Origin: an uncultured Bacillota bacterium
GTDB taxonomy: Bacteria; Bacillota; Clostridia; Lachnospirales; CAG-274
Direction: 5' to 3'
Assembly (NCBI GenBank): GCA_958426775.1
Contig: CATZZP010000024.1
Span: 1-29,139 of the forward strand
Length of the DNA stretch: 29,139 bases
Part shown: one piece after another, positions 17,619 to 23,839 of the stretch
Layout: every line of letters begins with the position of its first letter
Position numbering within the stretch: the stretch's first letter is position 1
Position numbers and translations under genes: made by a program
Notes under the pieces: generated by a model
What the model saw: the letters and a program-made list of their open reading frames with translations, nothing else
Databases searched by the model: none
What the model was told of the DNA's origin: nothing

Positions 17619-17879
17619 ATGATTAAATACTTATCCTGTCCTAATTGGTGGGATGATTTGCCTATGATTATATACTCATTCTTTGAGCAGAACGATTTTT
17701 CGGGCAAAACAATTATTCAGTTTAATACGCATAGCAGAAGCAGTTTTTCCGATACAATCAACACAATAAAGGATTTAGAAAAAGAAGCTCTGGTACTGGA
17801 CGGACTTTCAATTTCAAGAAATCGTATCCAAGACGCAGAAAGCGAAATAATTGAATGGGTAACCAGTATAAAGAAATAA
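17619..17879 (+). pseudogene. 5'-truncated flavodoxin fragment
   Basis: The 86 residues (ATG 17619) match only the second half of a short-chain flavodoxin: SCPNWWDDLPM forms the FMN-binding loop, followed by FFEQNDFSGKTIIQFNTH and a C-terminal helix. The first half, with the phosphate-binding loop, is missing, and no ribosome site precedes it. The fragment begins five bases after the broken HTH gene, so a deletion probably joined the two. It would have been a cytosolic electron carrier. Confidence 0.72.
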
Positions 17880-17905
17880 TTTTCAGTAATTTTTTTAAAT
17901 TTATA

Positions 17906-17934
17906 TTGACACGACGTCAGAATAAGGGTATGAT
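17906..17934 (+). promoter_or_regulatory. Strong sigma-A promoter of the tetR-MATE pair
   Basis: TTGACA (17906-17911, perfect) and TATGAT (17929-17934) are 17 bases apart. Transcription would begin near 17941. The -35 box is the first half of operator copy 1. Confidence 0.85.
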
Positions 17935-17953
17935 TTACATTGACACGATGTCA
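17907..17953 (+). promoter_or_regulatory. Two tandem TetR-type operators
   Basis: TGACACGATGTCA (17941-17953) is a perfect 5-bp inverted repeat around CGA. A near copy, TGACACGACGTCA (17907-17919), lies 34 bases upstream with one base changed in its right arm. Both are followed by GAAT. One covers the -35 box and the other covers the predicted transcription start, so binding at either should block the promoter. The TetR protein encoded directly downstream is the likely ligand. Confidence 0.75.
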
Positions 17954-17975
17954 GAATCAGTGAAAGAGGTGTACC

Positions 17976-18599
17976 ATGCCAAAGGGAACAAAAGAATTGA
18001 CTTCCTCCCGACGGGAAGAAATCATCAATGCTTGCGAAAAACTATATCAAACCAAGACCTTTAAGGAAATTACCATTAAGGACATTGCAGAGGAAACAAG
18101 CTTTGCAAGGCCATCCATCTACAATTACTTTGAAACAAAGGAAGAAATATTTTTGTCGTTACTTTGCAGGGAGTATGTACTTTGGAACAAAGAATTGCAA
18201 GATATGTACCATAGCCATAAAACGATGACAAAGGATGAGTTTGCCTCTGCCGTTGCACATACCTTGGAGCATCGCACACAGCTTTTGCGACTCAAAGCAA
18301 TGAATCGTTATTCTATGGAAAAGCATAGCCGCATTGAATATTTGGTACAGCACAGAAAAGCCGGAGCCGCCACGATGGATACAATCGGAAAATGTCTGAA
18401 AACATATTTTCCCGAAATGAACGACGGTGATGTACAAAGCTTTATATACAGCTTTTTCCCATTCCTTTACGGTATTTATCCTTATACAGAGGTAAGCGAA
18501 AATCAGCAGGCTGCAATCGAAGAAGCAGGTATCCCTTTTCAATATATGACCATTTACGAAATCACCTATAACTGCATTAGGCGATTATTGGGTATGTAA
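17976..18599 (+). CDS. TetR/AcrR-family transcriptional regulator
   Basis: The 207-residue protein has an N-terminal TetR helix-turn-helix (about 13-60: REEIINACEKLY, ITIKDIAEETSFARPSIYNYF, KEEIFLSLL) followed by a helical ligand-binding domain. It starts at ATG 17976 with AGAGGTG upstream. It should act as a dimeric repressor of its own promoter and of the MATE gene that follows after 20 bases, released by an unknown small molecule, perhaps a pump substrate. The reading frame is intact although genes on both sides are decayed. Confidence 0.9.
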   Translation: MPKGTKELTSSRREEIINACEKLYQTKTFKEITIKDIAEETSFARPSIYNYFETKEEIFLSLLCREYVLWNKELQDMYHSHKTMTKDEFASAVAHTLEHRTQLLRLKAMNRYSMEKHSRIEYLVQHRKAGAATMDTIGKCLKTYFPEMNDGDVQSFIYSFFPFLYGIYPYTEVSENQQAAIEEAGIPFQYMTIYEITYNCIRRLLGM

Positions 18600-18619
18600 A
18601 TTCAGAAAGCGTGATAACA

Positions 18620-20005
18620 ATGGAGAAAACAGAATCACAAGTTGCCCGTCGGGAAAAACAGATATTTGCGGAAATGCCCGTACCAAAAGCGGTCGCCGCA
18701 ATGGTTGTCCCAACGGTTATCAGTCAATTAATTACGGTTATCTACAACCTTGCGGATACTTGGTATGTAGGACTGGCAAACAATGCCGCGGCAGTTGCCG
18801 CAATTTCCCTTTGCTTGCCTGTTTATAACATTATAACAGCAATTGCAAATCTGTTCGGCATCGGCGGTGCAAGCTATATTGCAAGGGCATTGGGAGTAAA
18901 CAATCAAGAAAAGGCAAAAAGAGCATTTGCACTTTCGGTAAAAGGAGCGTTTATTGTTTCACTTGCATATTCAATACTTTTAGCACTTATCGCAAAACCG
19001 TTTTTAATGACTATTGGCGGTGATACGGAAAACATAGGCTACGCTATACAGTATTTATGGGTTGTTTTGGTAATCGGCGGTTTGCCTACAGTGTTGTCGG
19101 CAGTATTTGCACACCTAATCAGAAGCACAGGCAAATCCAATATTGCAAGCATTGGCATTACTTTGGGTGCTGTACTTAATATGGTTCTTGATCCGCTTTT
19201 TATGTTTGTTATTTTACCAAAAGGAAATGAAGTTTTAGGTGCGGCTATTGCAACAGCAATTTCAAATGCGGTATCACTATGTTTTTTTGTCATATATGTT
19301 TTAAGAAACAGAAAAAACGGTATCTATTGTATTGTTTCGCCCAAAGAAAACGGAAATTCCGATATTACAAAGGATATTGTAAAGTGCGGAATACCGAGCT
19401 TTTCACTTTTGGCAGTCGGACAGGTGTCAAACTTTATATTAAATGGTATGATAGCTGGAATAGGTGCCAGTGCCGCCGTGGCAGGAATTGGTATAGTGCG
19501 AAAAATTGATGCCATTGCTTATGCAATAAATCAAGGTATTACGCAGGGAATGTTACCGATTGTTGCCTATTGCTACAGCTCAAAGCTCATAAAACGAATG
19601 AAGTCAGTTGTAGGATTTTCAACGCTGCTCACCCTTATTTTCTCACTTTTTTGTAGCAGCCTTTCCTATATTTTTGCTCCGCAGCTTATAGAGTTTTTCA
19701 TCCGAGATAGCGAAACGGTGTATTACGGAACAGAGTTTTTACGAGTTCTTTGCATAGCGGTTGCAATTTATCCACTGTTATTTGTTATTATAGCGGTATT
19801 TCAGGCAGTTGGGCAAAGTATTCGCCCATTTATTCTGTCGTTGCTCAACAAAGGAACGATTGACATTATCTTGCTTTTTGTAATCAGAAGCTTGTTTCCA
19901 GCAGAAAAAATCCTTTGGGCAACACCTGTTTCTGCCGGATTAGCATTAATAGTGGGAATTATAGAAATTGTGCGGTTTTTCCGCACGGTAAAAATAAAAT
20001 CTTAA
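18620..20005 (+). CDS. MATE-family multidrug efflux transporter
   Basis: The protein of about 461 residues has about twelve membrane helices and the MATE opening PKAVAAMVVPTVISQLITVI YNLADTWYVG, with two homologous halves (the second begins near GIPSFSLLAVGQVSNFILN). It should be an inner-membrane antiporter exporting cationic or other drugs in exchange for sodium or protons. I chose ATG 18620; an in-frame GTG at 18611 is equally possible, and neither has a clear ribosome site, so translation may depend on the upstream tetR gene. It has no frameshift or stop. It is the apparent cargo of the element and is probably controlled by the TetR protein. Confidence 0.92.
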   Translation: MEKTESQVARREKQIFAEMPVPKAVAAMVVPTVISQLITVIYNLADTWYVGLANNAAAVAAISLCLPVYNIITAIANLFGIGGASYIARALGVNNQEKAKRAFALSVKGAFIVSLAYSILLALIAKPFLMTIGGDTENIGYAIQYLWVVLVIGGLPTVLSAVFAHLIRSTGKSNIASIGITLGAVLNMVLDPLFMFVILPKGNEVLGAAIATAISNAVSLCFFVIYVLRNRKNGIYCIVSPKENGNSDITKDIVKCGIPSFSLLAVGQVSNFILNGMIAGIGASAAVAGIGIVRKIDAIAYAINQGITQGMLPIVAYCYSSKLIKRMKSVVGFSTLLTLIFSLFCSSLSYIFAPQLIEFFIRDSETVYYGTEFLRVLCIAVAIYPLLFVIIAVFQAVGQSIRPFILSLLNKGTIDIILLFVIRSLFPAEKILWATPVSAGLALIVGIIEIVRFFRTVKIKS

Positions 20006-20009
20006 TAAG

Positions 20010-20542
20010 GTGGTTAAATATAAAAATATATTGATTTTATCGGCAAGTCCACGAAAGGACGGTAACTCTGACCTTTTGTGTGATGAATTTATGAAAGATG
20101 TAAAGGAAAATGGCAATAATGTAGAAAAAAACTATGTCCATGATAAGAAAATCGGCTATTGCAATGCTTGTTATGCGTACTAAAATACAGGTATATGTGC
20201 TATAAAGGACAATATGGCAGAGGTATTGCAGAAAATGATAGATGCTGATGTAATCGTTCTTGCAAGTCCCGCATATTTCTACTCTATTGATCACAATTAA
20301 AAGCTGTCATTGGCAGAACTGTTATAAGATGGCTCGACGTAAAAATTAAAGAATTTTACTACATAGCCACTTGTGCAGACGAGGAAAAGTCATCAATCGA
20401 AACAACTTTTGCGTGTTTCGGAGGTTATGCAGACTGCGTAGAGGGAACAAAAAAAATGGGCGTTATTTACAACACGGGAGTTTACGAAAAAGGAGCAGTA
20501 ATAAATACCCCTGCTATTAAAGAAGCTTATGAAATGAGATGA
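20010..20542 (+). pseudogene. Broken NAD(P)H-dependent FMN oxidoreductase (flavodoxin-fold)
   Basis: Reading from GTG 20010 gives VKYKNILILSASPRKDGNSD, the start of an iron-sulfur-flavoprotein-like FMN reductase, then IGYCNACYAY and a TAA at about 20181 where a Cys/Arg codon is expected. The frame goes on through TGICAIKDNMAEVLQKMIDA and ASPAYFYSID, then shifts by one base near 20293. It resumes as QLKAVIGRTVIRWLDVK and runs to a TGA at 20540-20542. One stop and one frameshift make it non-functional. It follows the MATE gene at operon distance, so it was probably part of the same cargo. Confidence 0.78.
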
Positions 20543-20557
20543 CGGTATAGCGTGATA

Positions 20558-20895
20558 TTTATAGTGGGATAAATTATAATACAAATCCCGATATTAAATA
20601 TTTTAACTGTTCGGGATATAATAAGGGTAATCGAAAAATCTGTAATTCTACCCATTACATACGAGTTGATTTTTTGGAAAAAGTTGTACTTGGTAAAATC
20701 AGGCGGCTTACAAAACTTGCGACACAATATGAAAGGGAACTTGCAAAAATTGTTATGGGACACTCTGTAAAGGCAGCCGAATAGCAAAGGCAGCAAAAAC
20801 AAAATGAACTTCATTTCCTTATTGCAAGAGATAAAGAGCTTGACAATTTATTCGAGCATCTTTATGAGGATAATGTGAGCGGTAAAGCAAGTTAA
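20558..20895 (+). pseudogene. Fragment of a large serine recombinase (TnpX-like)
   Basis: One frame reads YFNCSGYNKGNRKICNSTHY, then IRVDFLEKVVLGKIRRLTKL, then after an in-frame TAG (near 20783) QQKQNELHFLIARDKELDNL and FEHLYEDNVSGK, before a TAA at 20893-20895. This is the zinc-ribbon and coiled-coil part of ICE-type large serine recombinases. The catalytic N-terminal domain and the C-terminal end are missing. It is the clearest sign that the region was inserted by such an element. Confidence 0.78.
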
Positions 20896-20903
20896 AAAAG
20901 GCA

Positions 20904-20939
20904 ATAAAAAACCGAGTGCATTACAAAACCTCTCCGGTT
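20904..20939 (-). terminator. Terminator of tRNA-Leu
   Basis: On the minus strand, a hairpin (20932-20939 with 20910-20916, one bulged base) is followed by TTTTTA. It lies 20 bases beyond the 3' end of the tRNA. Confidence 0.65.
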
Positions 20940-20958
20940 CCGCAAAAACAATCGGTAT

Positions 20959-21043
20959 TGGTGCGGATGACAGGACTTGAACCTGCACGCCCTGAAGCAT
21001 TAGAACCTAAATCTAACGTGTCTGCCAGTTCCACCACATCCGC
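20959..21043 (-). tRNA. tRNA-Leu (anticodon UAG)
   Basis: The 85-base gene folds into a class II tRNA. The acceptor arms GCGGATG/CATCCGC pair fully, the anticodon stem TTAGA/TCTAA encloses loop TTTAGGT (anticodon TAG, reading CUA), there is a long variable arm, and the T-loop is GTTCAAGTC. The 3' ACCA is encoded. The decayed mobile element ends about 60 bases beyond its 3' end, but the tRNA itself is intact. Confidence 0.95.
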
Positions 21044-21054
21044 ACAGCATATGT

Positions 21055-21083
21055 ATTTTAACATTTTAACTAAATAATGTCAA
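21055..21083 (-). promoter_or_regulatory. Promoter of tRNA-Leu
   Basis: Minus-strand TTGACA (21078-21083, perfect) and TAAAAT (21055-21060) are 17 bases apart, with TG one base before the -10. It lies 11 bases before the tRNA 5' end, as expected for a stable RNA gene. Confidence 0.85.
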
Positions 21084-21127
21084 CTACAAACTTTTGACAG
21101 CTTTTTTGCCATATAAGCAATAATAGG

Positions 21128-21478
21128 TTATACAAAAAGCTTCGGCAAAAATATTACAGCTCCCACTATTGCCGCTGTTATTGAAACAATTAGCACCGCA
21201 CCTGCCGCAGTATCCTTTGCAAGCTTAGCCTTTGGGCTTTGCTCTGAAGTAACCATATCTACCACCGCTTCAACGGCAGTATTCATAAGCTCCGCCGAAA
21301 TAACAAGACCTATGAGGATAATACAGGTTATCCACTCCCATTTGCTTATTTCAAGAACACAGCCTAAAATAATTACAGCCACGGCTATAAGTATATGTAT
21401 CTTCATATTGCGTTGGGTTATTATTCCTGCCCATAACCCCTCAATGGCATATTTAAAGCTTTTGATTATATTAAGCAT
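21128..21478 (-). CDS. dgkA: Diacylglycerol/undecaprenol kinase
   Basis: The 116-residue integral membrane kinase has three membrane helices. It carries the family motif SAELMNTAVEAVVD (61-74, metal-binding E63 and E70) and KLAKDTAAGAV (85-95). In Gram-positive bacteria this enzyme mainly phosphorylates undecaprenol to recycle the lipid carrier of cell-wall synthesis. GAGGAG precedes the ATG. The length is typical. It has its own promoter and stands alone between tRNA-Leu and the stalk-domain gene. Confidence 0.93.
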   Translation of the reverse strand: MLNIIKSFKYAIEGLWAGIITQRNMKIHILIAVAVIILGCVLEISKWEWITCIILIGLVISAELMNTAVEAVVDMVTSEQSPKAKLAKDTAAGAVLIVSITAAIVGAVIFLPKLFV

Positions 21479-21510
21479 AAGTATCTCCTCTTTATAAATA
21501 CTGTATTTTT

Positions 21511-21519
21511 ATTATAGCA
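21511..21519 (-). promoter_or_regulatory. Extended -10 promoter of dgkA
   Basis: TGCTATAAT on the minus strand is a perfect extended -10, about 33 bases before the ATG. The -35 region lies in the preceding terminator's T tract and matches poorly, as is allowed for extended -10 promoters. Confidence 0.6.
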
Positions 21520-21530
21520 TAGTTATAAAT

Positions 21531-21562
21531 AAAAAACACCTCCGACTTTCAAAATCGGAGGT
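21531..21562 (-). terminator. Intrinsic terminator after the stalk-domain gene
   Basis: A perfect 8-bp stem ACCTCCGA/TCGGAGGT (21538-21545 with 21555-21562) with a 9-base loop is followed on the minus strand by G and six Ts. It lies just after the stop codon. Confidence 0.9.
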
Positions 21563-21569
21563 AATTTTT

Positions 21570-22475
21570 TTACTTTACTAAATTAATACTGAAAGCTTCT
21601 GTCTGAGGCGGAATACTTCTTGTCATAACAGGGCTGAACTCTGCCGTTATCTTATCTCCAACCTCTGCCTTTGTACCGTCACCCTCTGTACTTTCACTTA
21701 CAACTAAGGCAACTAAGTCATAGCTATCCTTTTCATCTGTGCTTTCAACTACAAGGTACTCCTCTGTTTTTTCAATTACGCTACCTGTAATTGTAAGCTT
21801 TTCAACAGCCTTTGGTGCTTCCTTTACTACAATGGACTTTGGTACGTTTTGTGGTGGTAAACTTTGCATAACCGCATCGCCGTAAACTACCTCAAGCTCA
21901 CTGCCCTCTGTAATATCCTCTTTCTTTAAAGTATTGCCCTCAGGGTCTGTAATTTTGGTATTTCCCTCGTCAATATGGAGAATAATTTCACCTGTTTTAC
22001 TATCCTCAAAAACAAGTGAATATCCGCCGTCTGTTGTAATCTCCTTAACGGTACCCTCGCCCTTAACCTCGGTTGCTGTAATTACATCAACATCAGCACC
22101 GTTTATGCTTATGCTAAGGTTAAGGATATTTGCAAGAGTGTTTACCTCTGCAAGGGTTGTACCCTCACTGATTTTAACCTTACCATCAGTTAAAGGTGTT
22201 GAGTTTAAGGTGTACCCCTTCTCGGTAAAAGCAACAGTTATGGTTTCACCGTCCTTTGAAAGAGTAACGGTTTTGCTCTCTGCTATCCACTCAACCTTAT
22301 AGCCTAAAGCCTCAGCTGTTGCTCTTAAAGGCACTAAAACCGCCTCGTCCTCTGCTAAGGTGCTTGCAATTTCCTTACCGTCAATATATAAACTACCCTT
22401 ATCCTGTGCATATATGCCTGTTGTGCCGCCTAAAACAGCTACTGTCATTATTAATGCAAATACTTTTTTCTTCAT
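21570..22475 (-). CDS. Secreted stalk-domain (Cu-amine-oxidase-N-like) protein
   Basis: The start is set at ATG 22475 (MKKKVFALIM), with AAAGGAG at good spacing. An in-frame ATG 30 bases upstream has no such site and would bury the signal peptide. The 301-residue protein has a signal peptide (about 1-23). A stalk domain (about 28-130) follows, recognised by LYIDGKEI, VLVPLRATAEALGYKVEW and TVTLSKDGETI. Two related beta-rich modules come next (about 140-222 and 228-301), each ending in a matching segment (AVMQSLPPQ and VMTRSIPPQ). It is probably exported and associated with the cell wall. The function is unknown. An ECF-type promoter suggests it responds to envelope stress. Confidence 0.82.
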   Translation of the reverse strand: MKKKVFALIMTVAVLGGTTGIYAQDKGSLYIDGKEIASTLAEDEAVLVPLRATAEALGYKVEWIAESKTVTLSKDGETITVAFTEKGYTLNSTPLTDGKVKISEGTTLAEVNTLANILNLSISINGADVDVITATEVKGEGTVKEITTDGGYSLVFEDSKTGEIILHIDEGNTKITDPEGNTLKKEDITEGSELEVVYGDAVMQSLPPQNVPKSIVVKEAPKAVEKLTITGSVIEKTEEYLVVESTDEKDSYDLVALVVSESTEGDGTKAEVGDKITAEFSPVMTRSIPPQTEAFSINLVK

Positions 22476-22510
22476 TAAATTTTCTCCTTTCTTTTGCCTT
22501 TTCATATATA

Positions 22511-22537
22511 CAGACGGAGAAATAATAAAAAAGTTCC
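22511..22537 (-). promoter_or_regulatory. Candidate ECF-sigma promoter of the stalk-domain gene
   Basis: Minus-strand GGAAC (22533-22537) and CGTCTG (22511-22516) are 16 bases apart, the GGAAC/CGTC pattern of extracytoplasmic-function sigma factors. No good sigma-A promoter is visible in the same interval. The leader would be about 30 bases. Confidence 0.6.
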
Positions 22538-22545
22538 CTTAAAAG

Positions 22546-22574
22546 TTGAATTTTTATAAAAAAAGTTTTACAAT
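22546..22574 (+). promoter_or_regulatory. Sigma-A promoter of the aminotransferase
   Basis: TTGAAT (22546-22551) and TACAAT (22569-22574) are 17 bases apart, about 30 bases before the ATG. It is divergent from the ECF-like promoter, whose -35 lies 9 bases away. Confidence 0.7.
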
Positions 22575-22604
22575 ATAGAAAAGTATATATTGGAGGTATA
22601 AAAA

Positions 22605-23789
22605 ATGATAACCGATAAAATGAAAAACCTTGTTAAAAACGGCTCTGCTATACGTGCTATGTTTGAAGAGGGTAAAATAATGAGGGAAAAGCTGGGCGAT
22701 GAAAATGTATTTGATTTTTCTCTGGGCAACCCATCTATAGTTCCCCCCGCAAGTGTGAAGCAGGCAATTTATGATATACTGGAAAACGAGCCAGAAATGT
22801 TTGTTCACGGATATATGAATAACTCCGGCTATGAAGATGTACGTGATGCTACTGCAAGCTACCTTAACTCACAGTATGACACAAGCTTTACAAGAGATAA
22901 TATAATAATGACCGTAGGTGCGGCAAGTGCCCTTAATATTGCCTTAAAGGTTACAATTAACCCCGGTGATGAGGTGCTTTTAATTGCTCCTTACTTCGGT
23001 GAGTACAACAACTACATAAGCAATTATGACGGTGTTCCTGTTGTATTAAGTCCTGACCTTGAAAGATTTTCAATTAACTTCAAGGAATTAGAGGAAAAAA
23101 TCACTCCTAAAACAAAGCTTATGATTGTAAACACACCTAACAACCCTACAGGTGCAGTATACAGTGAAGAGGATTTAACAAGACTTGCAGATATACTCCT
23201 TAAAAAGCAGGAGGAATACGGCACAACTATCTATCTTATAAGTGATGAGCCTTACAGAGAAATTGCCTTTGACGGTCTTAAGGTGCCTTATCTTACTAAG
23301 TTCTACCCTAACACCTTTGTAGCTTACTCATATTCAAAAAGCCTTTCACTACCGGGCGAGCGTATAGGCTACCTTGTGGTTTCCTCTGAAATAGAGGACT
23401 TTAAGGACACAATAGATGCCCTTAACGTAGCTAACAGAATTTTAGGCTATGTAAACGCACCAAGCCTTATGCAAAGAGTTGCAGGCAGATGTGTAGGTCA
23501 GACATCTGACCTTTCGGTTTATGAAGAAAATAAAAATATCCTATATAAAGCCCTTACGGAATACGGCTATGATATTATTAAGCCAAAAGGTACCTTTTAT
23601 ATGTTTCCCAAGTGCCTTATTGAGGACGACAAGCAGTTCTGCAAGGATGCAAAGGATTACGGTCTTGTAATTGTACCCGGCTCTAACTTTGCCTGCCCGG
23701 GCTATTTCCGTATTGCATTCTGCGTTGATAAGGATATGGTTTTAAGGTCCTTACCTGCATTTAAACAGCTTGCTGATAGATACAAATAA
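22605..23789 (+). CDS. PLP-dependent class I/II aminotransferase
   Basis: The 394-residue cytosolic fold-type I enzyme transfers an amino group between an amino acid and a 2-oxo acid. Visible are GAASALN (105-111, phosphate contact), NNPTG (179-183), SDEPYR (213-218, with D214 holding the pyridine nitrogen), SYSKSLSLPGER (242-253, with Schiff-base K245) and a C-terminal FRIAFC with the carboxylate-binding arginine. It starts at ATG 22605 after TGGAGG. It is a single-gene unit between its own promoter and a shared terminator. The AspB-like class is clear; the amino acid used is not. Confidence 0.92.
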   Translation: MITDKMKNLVKNGSAIRAMFEEGKIMREKLGDENVFDFSLGNPSIVPPASVKQAIYDILENEPEMFVHGYMNNSGYEDVRDATASYLNSQYDTSFTRDNIIMTVGAASALNIALKVTINPGDEVLLIAPYFGEYNNYISNYDGVPVVLSPDLERFSINFKELEEKITPKTKLMIVNTPNNPTGAVYSEEDLTRLADILLKKQEEYGTTIYLISDEPYREIAFDGLKVPYLTKFYPNTFVAYSYSKSLSLPGERIGYLVVSSEIEDFKDTIDALNVANRILGYVNAPSLMQRVAGRCVGQTSDLSVYEENKNILYKALTEYGYDIIKPKGTFYMFPKCLIEDDKQFCKDAKDYGLVIVPGSNFACPGYFRIAFCVDKDMVLRSLPAFKQLADRYK

Positions 23790-23803
23790 ATTTACTTATA
23801 AGC

Positions 23804-23839
23804 AAAAATAAGCCCGTCAATTATGACAGGCTTATTTTT
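23804..23839. terminator. Bidirectional terminator between convergent genes
   Basis: A 16-bp stem (23804-23819 with 23824-23839, one mismatch) with loop ATTA has five As and five Ts at its ends, so it works in both directions. It serves the aminotransferase (plus) and the beta-propeller gene (minus), whose stop codon lies inside it. Confidence 0.88.

Larger units (their letters stand above)
16590..20895 (+). mobile_element. Decayed integrative/conjugative element carrying a tetR-MATE cargo
   Basis: This stretch lies on the opposite strand to its flanks. It holds small accessory ORFs typical of clostridial ICEs (a DUF3789-like ORF and an HTH protein), several broken genes, a regulator-efflux pair and a fragment of a large serine recombinase at its right end, next to tRNA-Leu. 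Transfer, relaxase and replication genes are missing, so it is a remnant that can no longer move. The exact ends are not visible: I found no flanking repeat, and the left end is placed only after the orphan hairpin at 16567-16584. Confidence 0.7.

Noticed and set aside
18076..18542. Minus-strand open frames opposite tetR
   Set aside because: Shadows of an intact TetR frame with its own promoter and ribosome site.
20037..20814. Minus-strand open frames of 63-95 codons in the right part of the element
   Set aside because: They are antisense to the recognisable oxidoreductase and recombinase remnants and have no supporting features.
20959..21043. Attachment-site duplication of the tRNA-Leu 3' end at the left side of the element
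   Set aside because: I looked for the tRNA 3' sequence in 16430-17000 and did not see it.
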